Source: Methanocella arvoryzae MRE50 (GTDB lineage Archaea; Halobacteriota; Methanocellia; Methanocellales; Methanocellaceae). Taken from it: a DNA stretch of 64,000 nucleotides. Made by a program: the position numbers and the translations under genes. The stretch spans positions 558,001 to 622,000 of the forward strand of contig NC_009464.1 of the NCBI RefSeq assembly GCF_000063445.1, read 5' to 3'. Within the stretch, counting starts at the first letter, position 1, and each line of letters starts with the position of its first letter. The notes beneath the pieces are model-generated. The model ran no database searches. It saw nothing but the letters and a program-made list of their open reading frames with translations, and had not been told where the DNA came from. Below are positions 24,773 through 32,626 of the stretch, piece after piece.

Positions 24773-25870
24773 GTGTTTGTCCGAAAAGAGCTACAGCAAC
24801 TGATGCCTTGTGCCCACGGTGGCCGGCTTCGCGAGATCGCGGAGCAGAAAGGCCTGAAAGAGAAGGAGATACTGGACTTTAGTGTCAACGTGAACCCGTA
24901 CCTGCCATTGGACCCTAAGGAGATCGTCTCCGACGCCCTTTCCCGGGTGGCGGAGTACCCCGATAACAGGTACAATCAGTTCCGGGAGAGCGCGGCCAGG
25001 TTTACCGGCGTCAAAAAGGAAAACATCGTCCCGGGCAATGGCTCCACAGAAATCATCCGGCTTTTCGCCGAAGCGGCCATCACTAAGGGGGACATCATAG
25101 CTGTGCCGTGCCCCACCTTCGGGGAATATGAGCAGCAGTGCAGGCTCTTTGGCGCACACATGCGCTACGTGAAATTTTCATATCTGCTCGACAGGGAATA
25201 CTGGCACCTGAACGGCAGTAAAGCGGTCTTCATCTGCAATCCCAACAACCCTGACGGCAGGCTCCTGAGTAAAGAGCACGTCCTGGAAATTGTCGACTAC
25301 TGCAAGGGGAAGGGCATATTAACTGTAGTCGACGAGGCGTTCATCGACTTAGCTGATCCATGCCAGAGCGTTTCAAGGCTGGTCGAAAAATACGAAAACC
25401 TGCTGGTCATGCGGTCGCTGACCAAGTGTTTTGCCATACCGGGGTTCAGGCTGGGCTTCGGCATCGTCAACAGCAAAGACGCAGAGTTGCTGAACATGGT
25501 GCGGCTCACCTGGAACGTGGACAGCGTGGCGGCTGAGGTCGGCGCTCACTACATGGATGTGGCCGGGCCGTACCTGGACGTGTCCCGGGCATACATGCGG
25601 CGGGAACGGGAGCGGCTATTCGAAGGCATTTCTGCGATCAAAGGGCTGCGGGCTCTGCCTGCCAGCGCCAACTATTTCCTGCTGGACGTGGGCGGCCTCG
25701 GGATGACGGCTACGGAGTTCACCGGGAAGATGCTCGACCAGAAAATTCTGGTGCGGGACTGCGCTTCCTTCAAGATGCTGGGTGACACTTACGTACGCCT
25801 GGCGGTCAGGACTCACGAGGAAAACGAGCAGCTGCTTAAAGCCCTTAAAACGGTGGCGGAGTCATCTTGA
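24773..25870 (+). CDS. cobD: L-threonine-O-3-phosphate decarboxylase CobD
   Basis: This 365-residue fold-type I PLP enzyme of the CobD/HisC group makes (R)-1-amino-2-propanol phosphate for the B12 nucleotide loop. Signs are HGGRLREIAEQKG and DFSVNVNPYLP (CobD-type N-terminus), PGNGSTEIIRLFAEA, ICNPNNPDGR, VVDEAFIDLA, and SLTKCFAIPGFRLGFG with the PLP lysine. Histidinol-phosphate aminotransferase is the homologous alternative. The head-to-tail cluster with cbiB, cobS and cobY decides for CobD. It starts with GTG. Confidence 0.9.
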   Translation: MFVRKELQQLMPCAHGGRLREIAEQKGLKEKEILDFSVNVNPYLPLDPKEIVSDALSRVAEYPDNRYNQFRESAARFTGVKKENIVPGNGSTEIIRLFAEAAITKGDIIAVPCPTFGEYEQQCRLFGAHMRYVKFSYLLDREYWHLNGSKAVFICNPNNPDGRLLSKEHVLEIVDYCKGKGILTVVDEAFIDLADPCQSVSRLVEKYENLLVMRSLTKCFAIPGFRLGFGIVNSKDAELLNMVRLTWNVDSVAAEVGAHYMDVAGPYLDVSRAYMRRERERLFEGISAIKGLRALPASANYFLLDVGGLGMTATEFTGKMLDQKILVRDCASFKMLGDTYVRLAVRTHEENEQLLKALKTVAESS

Positions 25871-26829
25871 TCATATCGTTCATGCTGGAAGCGTTCATCC
25901 TCGCGCTGCTCATAGACCTCTTCATAGGGGAGCCCCGGACTTACGCGCACCCGGTGGTGTGGATCGGGACGCTGATCGGCTACCTGAAAGAGCGGGCTCC
26001 TAAACGTTTCCGGTTCGCCTTCGGTTTTTTCCTGATGGCGTTTTCCGTCACGCTATTCGTAGTAGCAGGCTGCGCCCTGAGCATTCTATCGTACATGATC
26101 TCGCCAGTCCTCGGGCTGCTGGTGACCGGTTACCTGCTCAAGTCGACTTTTTCGCTCTCGTTCCTGTGGGGCATCTCCCGGGAGATCTACGAGGACCTGA
26201 AATACGGGCGGTTCGACCTGGCAAAGGCTAAACTGCCGGCGCTGGTCGGAAGAGACGTGAGCAAGCTTAACGAAGGCCAGATGTCCTCCTGCGTGGTCGA
26301 ATCGCTGGGAGAGAGTTTCGTGGACGGCATCATGGCGCCGCTGCTCTACTTTACGCTGTTCGGGCTGCCGGGGGCGCTGGCGTACAGGGCGATCAACACC
26401 CTCGACTCCATGGTAGGCTACAAAGATGAAAAGCACCGGGAAATGGGCTTCGCCTCCGCAAAGATGGACGACCTGGTGAACTACATACCTGCCAGGCTGT
26501 CGTTATTATTGATCTCGGTCGCTGCAATTGCTACCGGGCATCCGCTCCGGGCAGTAAAAATCGGGCTCCGCGATGCCAGGAAACCGCCCAGTACGAACTC
26601 AGGCTTCCCCATGGCCACTTTCGCAGGCGGCCTCGGCGTCCGGCTGGAAAAGCTGAACTACTACGTGCTGGGAGAAGGTCTGAAGCCGTGTGCCGTAAGC
26701 GACATACCGAGGGCGATCTGGTTTAACCGGATTATTTCTGCGCTGCTACTTGTCATCATACTTGCTATTATGGTAATGACGGGACTGCCATTCGACTGGG
26801 GGGTTTTCACGTGGCCGGCAATCTACTGA
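25867..26829 (+). CDS. cbiB: Adenosylcobinamide-phosphate synthase CbiB
   Basis: This 320-residue membrane protein attaches the aminopropanol phosphate to adenosylcobyric acid. DLFIGEPRTYAHPVVWIG is the family N-terminal motif. GRDVSKLNEGQMSSCVVESLGESFVDGIMAPLLY and DARKPPSTNSGFPMATFAGGLGVRLEK segments are also diagnostic. The TTG start overlaps the cobD stop by four bases; ATG 25882 is possible but trims the first helix. Confidence 0.95.
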   Translation: MIISFMLEAFILALLIDLFIGEPRTYAHPVVWIGTLIGYLKERAPKRFRFAFGFFLMAFSVTLFVVAGCALSILSYMISPVLGLLVTGYLLKSTFSLSFLWGISREIYEDLKYGRFDLAKAKLPALVGRDVSKLNEGQMSSCVVESLGESFVDGIMAPLLYFTLFGLPGALAYRAINTLDSMVGYKDEKHREMGFASAKMDDLVNYIPARLSLLLISVAAIATGHPLRAVKIGLRDARKPPSTNSGFPMATFAGGLGVRLEKLNYYVLGEGLKPCAVSDIPRAIWFNRIISALLLVIILAIMVMTGLPFDWGVFTWPAIY

Positions 26830-27617
26830 ACGGCCTGCGGGCGGCTATCGCCTTTCTGACTACCCTGCCGGTGAGAATCGTCGACGGGGACTACGATGCT
26901 TTCGCTGATCGACAGTACCTCTTCATCCCCGTGGCGATCGTAACAGGCCTGCTCCTCGGCGTTGCGGGTACTCTCTTCCAGTGTATACTGCCAGCGCCGT
27001 TTGCAGCAGTGCTAACTGTGGCCTGCATCTTTCTGTTGACCGGCATCAACCACCTTGACGGCCTCTCCGACTTCGGGGACGGGCTGATAGCCTCCGGCCC
27101 GAGAGAGAAGAAGGTCAGGGCAATGAAAGACGTGCACGCCGGCGCCGGCGGCCTGCTCTTCATGGCCATGGACCTCCTGTTCTTGTTCGCTCTGGCCATG
27201 ACGTTCGCAGGCTCGCCCACATGGCTGTTCGTGCCGCTGCTGGTGGCGGAGGGCTGCGCTAAAGTAGCTCAGATTACTATTATTGCGTTCGGTAAAAGCG
27301 CCCACGAGGGAATGGGCTCGTACATGATCGCCCGGATGAAGAAAGAGCACTACCTGGCTGCAGTGATCGGCGCATGGATAGCCATCGGCATTGCAATAAT
27401 CGGCGCAGCCATCATCCCGGGCGGAGGCAATCCGCTGCGTGTCATTATGGCTGGAGGGCTGGCCATGCTGTCACCGCTGGCTGTCGCACTGATCATCCTT
27501 ATTATATCCGATCGCAACTTCGGCGGAGTCAACGGCGACGTGATCGGCGCCGCCAACGAGATAGCCAGAATTGCTGCTCTGGGCGTAATGGGGGCGGTGC
27601 TCTGGATGCGCTTTTAA
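26811..27617 (+). CDS. cobS: Adenosylcobinamide-GDP ribazoletransferase CobS
   Basis: This 268-residue membrane enzyme joins alpha-ribazole (phosphate) to adenosylcobinamide-GDP, the last step of cobalamin assembly. Motifs are FLTTLPVRI, GINHLDGLSDFGDGL with the acidic metal site, and RAMKDVHAGAGG. The GTG start lies inside the end of cbiB, and the stop overlaps the cobY region, indicating tight translational coupling. Confidence 0.95.
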   Translation: MAGNLLNGLRAAIAFLTTLPVRIVDGDYDAFADRQYLFIPVAIVTGLLLGVAGTLFQCILPAPFAAVLTVACIFLLTGINHLDGLSDFGDGLIASGPREKKVRAMKDVHAGAGGLLFMAMDLLFLFALAMTFAGSPTWLFVPLLVAEGCAKVAQITIIAFGKSAHEGMGSYMIARMKKEHYLAAVIGAWIAIGIAIIGAAIIPGGGNPLRVIMAGGLAMLSPLAVALIILIISDRNFGGVNGDVIGAANEIARIAALGVMGAVLWMRF

Positions 27618-28234
27618 TGGCGGGCGGCAGAGGAGTACGGCTGAACAGCGGTGAAAAGCCGCTGGCAGAGCTGAAAGGTAAGCCGCTCATCGCTTACGTG
27701 ATAGACGCATTATTGAAGTCCCGGGAAATTGGCCATGTATACGTGGCAGTATCACAGTGGACTCCCTGCACTTGCGTGCTGGTGAAAGAACGATACCGGG
27801 ATGAAAAACGTGTATCCGTACACATGACTCCCGGGGCAGGCTACATCGACGACACAGTCCACGCGGTTAAGACGCTGGAGCTTTTCAGGCCGTTCCTGAT
27901 CATCTCGTCTGACATACCCCTGGTGAAACCCGAAACGATCGACGCCGTCGTGCGGGAATATGAAAAGGCCGGGGCAGAGGCATTATCCGTCAGAGTCGCC
28001 AGATCGAGCATTCCACCCGGAGTCAGTACCGATACTATACTTATCGATAATGGCGTCGAAAACGTCCCAGCAGCGATCAACGTCATCGACGGCCGGTACA
28101 TGGACAGGTACCAGCAAGAAGCCCTGCTCATACTCGAAGACCCGCTGCTGGCTGCCAATGTCAACTATATACCAGACATATCAGTCTGCGAGAGGCTACT
28201 GACCGAAAGCAGTATAAATCGACAGGTACCTTAG
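27602..28234 (+). CDS. cobY: Adenosylcobinamide-phosphate guanylyltransferase CobY
   Basis: This nucleotidyltransferase of about 210 residues makes adenosylcobinamide-GDP; CobY is the archaeal replacement for bacterial CobU. DALLMAGGRGVRLNSGEKPL is the nucleotide-binding loop, and ELKGKPLIAYVIDALL and FLIISSDIPLVKPE follow. The first beta strand (DALL) needs initiation at CTG 27602, which overlaps the end of cobS. The only ATG (27617) would remove that strand. Either the start is CTG or the protein is N-terminally trimmed. Confidence 0.82.
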   Translation: MDALLMAGGRGVRLNSGEKPLAELKGKPLIAYVIDALLKSREIGHVYVAVSQWTPCTCVLVKERYRDEKRVSVHMTPGAGYIDDTVHAVKTLELFRPFLIISSDIPLVKPETIDAVVREYEKAGAEALSVRVARSSIPPGVSTDTILIDNGVENVPAAINVIDGRYMDRYQQEALLILEDPLLAANVNYIPDISVCERLLTESSINRQVP

Positions 28235-28250
28235 GTTTTAATGAGTTACT

Positions 28251-28265
28251 GCCGAAATTTTCGGC
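28251..28265. promoter_or_regulatory. Palindrome before marker protein 11
   Basis: GCCGAAATTTTCGGC is a perfect 7-bp-arm palindrome, 18 bases before the likely ATG (28283) and downstream of a TATA-like AGTATAAAT at 28211-28219. The same core (CGAAATTTTCG) occurs in the aksA-aksD divergent region at 33900-33910. Confidence 0.45.
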
Positions 28266-28282
28266 GACAAGATGACCGGTGG

Positions 28283-29200
28283 ATGTCGCTTATGGAGAAG
28301 GACAAAGCTTTTGCTCAGAAAAAGTGGGTACTGCCCTATAAGAATATCGTGGCCATCGCAGACGGCCACGGCCTCGTCGACATCGTCGAGCAGTCCAACT
28401 GCTGGGGCGGCGCCTGCTGGGCCGAATACCATTATAAACAGGCCAGCCCCCTGATCCAGAGCGTGTGCAGCTACGGCAACACCATGCGCTACCGGGTAAA
28501 AGAAGGTCATTCTGAGCTGAACCTTATTGCCTCGTACGCCGCGGCAGGCATCGAGTCGGCGATCGTGAAAGATAATACCGTTGAGATCACGTACGCAGGC
28601 CTCGGAGGCGGCGGCGTCGGCGCCACTATGAGCCGGGCGCAGGCCGAAGACGTGATCGAGTACGACATCACAGAGGCAGGCGGCAGTAAAAAGAGCAGGG
28701 GCACCATCGTGCTTCCCCGGAGAAGCAGAGTCCTCATCGGCGTAGACGATACGGACACGAAAGAAGAGGGCGCCACCTGGTCGCTGATCCATAATATAGC
28801 TACGGACCTGGACTCCAGAAACGCCCGGTACATATCCCATGCCCTGGTCCAGCTGTTCCCCGTGCCGCAAAAGACGCAGAATTGCGTCTCCACGGTCGTA
28901 GAATTCGCCTGCATCGACCCGGCCCCGCTGATCAAGGACTTCGAGCAGCTGCTAAGAAAGTACACTTTATCCGAGAATACGGGCATGGTGGTCCTGCAGC
29001 GCTTCCATGCTGATGAGGTAAAGGAATACGCCACGCTGGCCAAGAGCAAAATGGTCACTTACGAGATCGCCGAGACAGCCGCAAAGAAAGCCGGGGTAGA
29101 GATCGTCATACCCGGCAGAGGCATCATCGGAGCCTTAGCATCGCTGCCATATTTCGCACAGCCCTGCCAGTCGGTGAAACTCGACTTAAATAACCAGTAA
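28283..29200 (+). CDS. Methanogenesis marker protein 11
   Basis: This protein of about 305 residues is found in methanogens and close relatives; its function is unknown. I recognise WVLPYKNIVAIADGHGLVDI, NCWGGACWAEYHY with two cysteines, ITYAGLGGGGVGATMSR, and VLIGVDDTDTKEEGATW. The last segment resembles the DDTD nucleotide-binding motif of TiaS-type tRNA-modifying enzymes, so an ATP-dependent modification role is possible. The ATG 28283 follows GGTGG; 28241 and 28292 are alternatives. Confidence 0.88.
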   Translation: MSLMEKDKAFAQKKWVLPYKNIVAIADGHGLVDIVEQSNCWGGACWAEYHYKQASPLIQSVCSYGNTMRYRVKEGHSELNLIASYAAAGIESAIVKDNTVEITYAGLGGGGVGATMSRAQAEDVIEYDITEAGGSKKSRGTIVLPRRSRVLIGVDDTDTKEEGATWSLIHNIATDLDSRNARYISHALVQLFPVPQKTQNCVSTVVEFACIDPAPLIKDFEQLLRKYTLSENTGMVVLQRFHADEVKEYATLAKSKMVTYEIAETAAKKAGVEIVIPGRGIIGALASLPYFAQPCQSVKLDLNNQ

Positions 29201-29800
29201 GATATTGTCGGCGCCAGGGCGCCTTGTTTTTAGTTCGCAATGGCGCAAAGAGGTAAAGGGATCTCGGAAAAACCTTTGCGCCTTAGCGCCCATGCGTCGT
29301 ATGATAAACTTGTTGTTTCGGATAGGGTTGCATGGCCGCCAAGCACTCGCCTTATGAAAGATGAGATATTCAGGTAGATGCAATAAAAATTGAAAGTTGG
29401 CCATGTATGAGTCGAAAATACCGCCAAGCTCGCCAAGGAGCCAAGCTCGCCAAGAGCTAATTATTCATGGAACGCCAAGAAGCCGGGCACGCCAGGGACT
29501 TTTTCGATCGGAACCTCGTCGATCACTAATTATTGCTTGGCGTTCCATGAAAAATCTGGGTCTTGGCGAGCTTGGCTCCTTGGCGGCCTTGGCGGTATTT
29601 TAGACTCACACAGGGCCAACTTTCAATTTTTCATAGCCTCTACCTGAATATCCCATTTCTCATAAGGCGAGTGCTTGGCCTCTTGGCGAGCTTGGCGGCT
29701 TTACAAGCGGGGAAACTGAGAACTGCCAGTATTTCATCACTTATGCCTGATCAAGGCTCAGATCATCACCTTACTCTTTGCGTCTTTGCGATTTAATATC
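29195..29800. repeat. 600-base near-complete inverted repeat, family B (CTTGGCG / CGCCAAG)
   Basis: Matched arms share one centre near 29507. 29334-29402 (GCCAAGCACTCGCCTTATGA...) pairs with 29614-29680, 29418-29455 (CCGCCAAGCTCGCCAAGGAG) pairs with 29571-29600, and ATTCATGGAACGCCAAG pairs with CTTGGCGTTCCATGAA. The outer parts (TTTGCG words) also correspond. It fills the gap between marker protein 11 and the TPP enzyme. A rearranged copy lies at 10140-10612. The small frames across it look non-coding. Confidence 0.85.
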
Positions 29801-29888
29801 GAGACTTCCAGAAGCCGAGAGAATGTTTTTAGTTTTAACCATTTATACGATAACAACTTTATTATCCCTTAAACTCTTATTTTCAAGT

Positions 29889-31421
29889 ATGGCTCCTGTT
29901 TCTCTCAATGGTGTGGAAGCCGTCCGCGCTGCGGCGGAGGATGCCGGCGTGCGCATGGCGACCGGCGTGCCTGGCTATCCGATTAATGCTGTGTTTTCCG
30001 CACTGCAGGAGGCGAAGGCCGACCCTGGATCGGCCGACAAGATGCCTGTCGCACAGTGGCAGTTCAACGAGAAGATAGCCTACGAGATGGCTCTGGGAGC
30101 GTCTGCCTGCGGGGATCGGGCGCTGGTACTGTCGAAGCACGTGGGCATCAACGTCATGGCCGACCCGGTGATCATTTCTGCCACCCACGGCATCGGGGCG
30201 GGTATCGTGGTCATCGCAGGGGATGACGTCGGAGCGATGTTGTCCCAGAACGAGCAGGACTCCCGGTGGTACGGGAAGCTGGGAGAAATTCCGGTGCTCG
30301 ATCCCCAGGGGCCGGGGGAGCTCTATGATGCAATACTGGAAGGTTTTCTGCTGTCGGAGCAGATCAGCGCCCCGGTGCTGGTACGGGTGACTGAGCCGGT
30401 TCTCGTGAACACGGGCCCTGTAAACAGGCGGAAGATCCCTGAGGCGCAGAAAAAGATCGACCGGCATACCTGGAATTATACCATGCTCGGCAAGCACCAG
30501 AAATATATGAAGGATGGCTGGAGCCTGGCGCTGCACAGGGCGCTGTCCTCGCCCCTGAACAGGATCACCCGCAAGACCCGGATCGGCCTCATATCGTCGG
30601 GCAGCGCAAGCCAGCCCGCTGCAGAAGCGGCCGACGCGATGCGCCTGTCACATTTGTCCCTGGGCTTCGTAAACCCCTTCCCTAAAAGAAAGGTGGAGGA
30701 CTTTGTCAACGAAAATGAGGCAATCCTGATCTGCGAGGAGCCGTCGCCCTACATCGAGTCCCACCTGTCCTCCCCGAAGGTGAAGGGCCGGTTTACCGGC
30801 CACCTCCCGCTGGCCGGAGGGCTGGACGTACAGATGATCATGGATGCTGCAGAGCACATCATGGAGCCGAAGATGTCCATCTCCGTCAAGCCCGAGACGA
30901 TGGAAGCCAGGGGCTTCTTCAAGAAAGCCTGCGACGGCTGCCCGTTCCAGCCCGTATATGAGGCGATCAAAGCCCTGAACGTCAACGTCGCCAGCGACGT
31001 CGGGTGCTCAATCCTGACCTCCGGGCCGCCGTTCAACATGGTAGACGTTGCCTGCTCTCTCGGCTCGCCCGTCAGCGTGGCCGCAGGCTTCCGGCAGAAA
31101 GGCGTCGCCATGCTCGGCGACTTCGGACTGCTCCACACCGGCATGCAGGCGCTGCTCAACGCTAAATATAACGACCAGAACGTGCTGACAGTGATCTTCG
31201 TCAATCAGCGCGCAGCCATGACCGGCGGGCAGACAGTGCCCGACATCACAGGCATAGTCCAGTCTACCTTCGCCGACGTCACCATAGTAACAGAGGCCGC
31301 CGGGCTGACGACGGAGAAAGTGAAAGCAGATCTTGAAGGACTGCTAAAGCAGCCGGGGTTGAGTATATATCTGGTCAGAGGGCAGTGCCCTGAAGGTGCC
31401 ATGCATCAGAAAGCAGCTTGA
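29889..31421 (+). CDS. Thiamine-diphosphate enzyme, indolepyruvate:ferredoxin oxidoreductase alpha-like, without ferredoxin domain
   Basis: This 510-residue protein is homologous to IorA. An N-terminal pyrimidine-binding domain (GVEAVRAAAEDAGVRMATG, GYPINAV) is followed by a transketolase-C-like middle. The C-terminal TPP domain begins after KKACDGCPFQPVYEA, with GDFGLLHTGMQALLNA and NQRAAMTGGQT. IorA proteins are about 100 residues longer and end in 4Fe-4S motifs, which are absent here. No beta subunit is adjacent. The substrate may be another 2-oxoacid. The start is ATG 29889; the upstream extension is repeat-derived. Confidence 0.8.
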   Translation: MAPVSLNGVEAVRAAAEDAGVRMATGVPGYPINAVFSALQEAKADPGSADKMPVAQWQFNEKIAYEMALGASACGDRALVLSKHVGINVMADPVIISATHGIGAGIVVIAGDDVGAMLSQNEQDSRWYGKLGEIPVLDPQGPGELYDAILEGFLLSEQISAPVLVRVTEPVLVNTGPVNRRKIPEAQKKIDRHTWNYTMLGKHQKYMKDGWSLALHRALSSPLNRITRKTRIGLISSGSASQPAAEAADAMRLSHLSLGFVNPFPKRKVEDFVNENEAILICEEPSPYIESHLSSPKVKGRFTGHLPLAGGLDVQMIMDAAEHIMEPKMSISVKPETMEARGFFKKACDGCPFQPVYEAIKALNVNVASDVGCSILTSGPPFNMVDVACSLGSPVSVAAGFRQKGVAMLGDFGLLHTGMQALLNAKYNDQNVLTVIFVNQRAAMTGGQTVPDITGIVQSTFADVTIVTEAAGLTTEKVKADLEGLLKQPGLSIYLVRGQCPEGAMHQKAA

Positions 31422-31448
31422 TTGCTCGTGTGAGGTGAGACAGCAAGA

Positions 31449-31843
31449 CGAACGCTGCGCTGTGCTATACTGGTTGCATACGTATGGAGAGACAGCAAGA
31501 CGAACGCTGCGCTGTGCAAAGCCTCACAGATTTCACAGATTGAAACAGAATCCACAGATTTCTACTCGATTGCACAGATGATGACGGATTCGATTCCACA
31601 GATAACTAAAAAAACTGATCGACTGTCTTAAAACTGATATCTGTGATCGAATAATAATGCGTATTCCTTCTGTGATATCGAGTAGTAATCTGTGGTTTCT
31701 GCAGAGAAATCTGTGGAATCAATCAGAATCTGTGGCATCTGTGAGGAGTAGCACAGCGCAGCGTTCGACAACGTTCACCCACACAGAGATAACAGTTAGA
31801 GAGTAGCCTTGTAATAGTGATGGCCGGCACAGCGCAGCGTTCG
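31449..31843. repeat. Nested family A inverted repeats
   Basis: Two copies of the left terminus CGAACGCTGCGCTGTGC (31449-31465, 31501-31517) face two copies of its complement (31751-31767, 31827-31843). CACAGATT words lie on the left and AATCTGTGG words on the right. It looks like one element inside another, or an end duplication. It occupies the gap between the TPP enzyme and the next gene. Confidence 0.8.
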
Positions 31844-31931
31844 ACAACGTTCACGAACTCAGGGGCAGCGATACATCGTGCCGCCCAAAACGCTGGAACA
31901 CCCTTTTTCCCCGCCCGGCACACTTTAAGCC

Positions 31932-32600
31932 GTGGACAAAAAGCTGGACTCAAGTTACACGACATACCCCTGGGGCTGGCATAACAAGTACGTCGGGCGC
32001 TGGACAATCGAGGTGCCGCTGAGCAGGGAGAAGATCGGCGTGTTCGGGCATGGTTGCCTGCTGGACATCATTATGGATCTGATGGGCATCACCGGAGATC
32101 TATTCTTCCCGACGCAGATCGAGTGCCCCTTCCGGCATACCCTTTTCGAGCGTCCGGTGCCGCTGCCGCCCGGCATCGTCCGGGAAGCGCTGGACAGGCA
32201 GTGGTCCCTCCGCAGCATGGCAGATGAGAGTTTCGCGCCCCAATGTGAGCTGTACGGGCTTTCCCACATCTACGTCAACAACCCGGGAGGCATTGTCAGG
32301 GCCCTGGTGCCTCATGCGCTCTGTTTCCGGCTGGAAAGCACTTTGACCGGCAGCAATCCTGTAGCCCGGCTGTCGGTCTACACCAAATGCGATGCCTGGC
32401 TTGAGAAGACCATCGACGGGCTGGATAACACGAAGGTCGGGCAAAAGAACGCTGCCATCCTGACCGGGGCACTGGCCGAGATAGAAGAGCGGCTGGCGGG
32501 GAAGATCATTGAGTTCCAGACGGAGTTTGAGAATGTCGAGATAGAGAAATATTCTGTAAAAAACAAATTGAAAGCAACTCTCAGCACAGAGAATTACTGA
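31932..32600 (+). CDS. Hypothetical protein
   Basis: This 222-residue soluble protein starts at GTG 31932. It is rich in aromatics at the N-terminus (YTTYPWGWHNKYVGRWTI), contains VFGHGCLLDIIMDLMGITGDLFFP, and ends with a long amphipathic helix (ALAEIEERLAGKIIEFQTEF). I do not recognise a family or catalytic motif. Codon use resembles its neighbours. It converges on aksA. Confidence 0.65.
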   Translation: MDKKLDSSYTTYPWGWHNKYVGRWTIEVPLSREKIGVFGHGCLLDIIMDLMGITGDLFFPTQIECPFRHTLFERPVPLPPGIVREALDRQWSLRSMADESFAPQCELYGLSHIYVNNPGGIVRALVPHALCFRLESTLTGSNPVARLSVYTKCDAWLEKTIDGLDNTKVGQKNAAILTGALAEIEERLAGKIIEFQTEFENVEIEKYSVKNKLKATLSTENY

Positions 32601-32626
32601 GTGTTGCTTGTTATATTTTAAAAATC

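Noticed and set aside
29397-29796. Small plus-strand frames between marker protein 11 and the TPP enzyme
   Set aside because: They translate the CTTGGCG/CGCCAAG arms of the 600-base palindrome.
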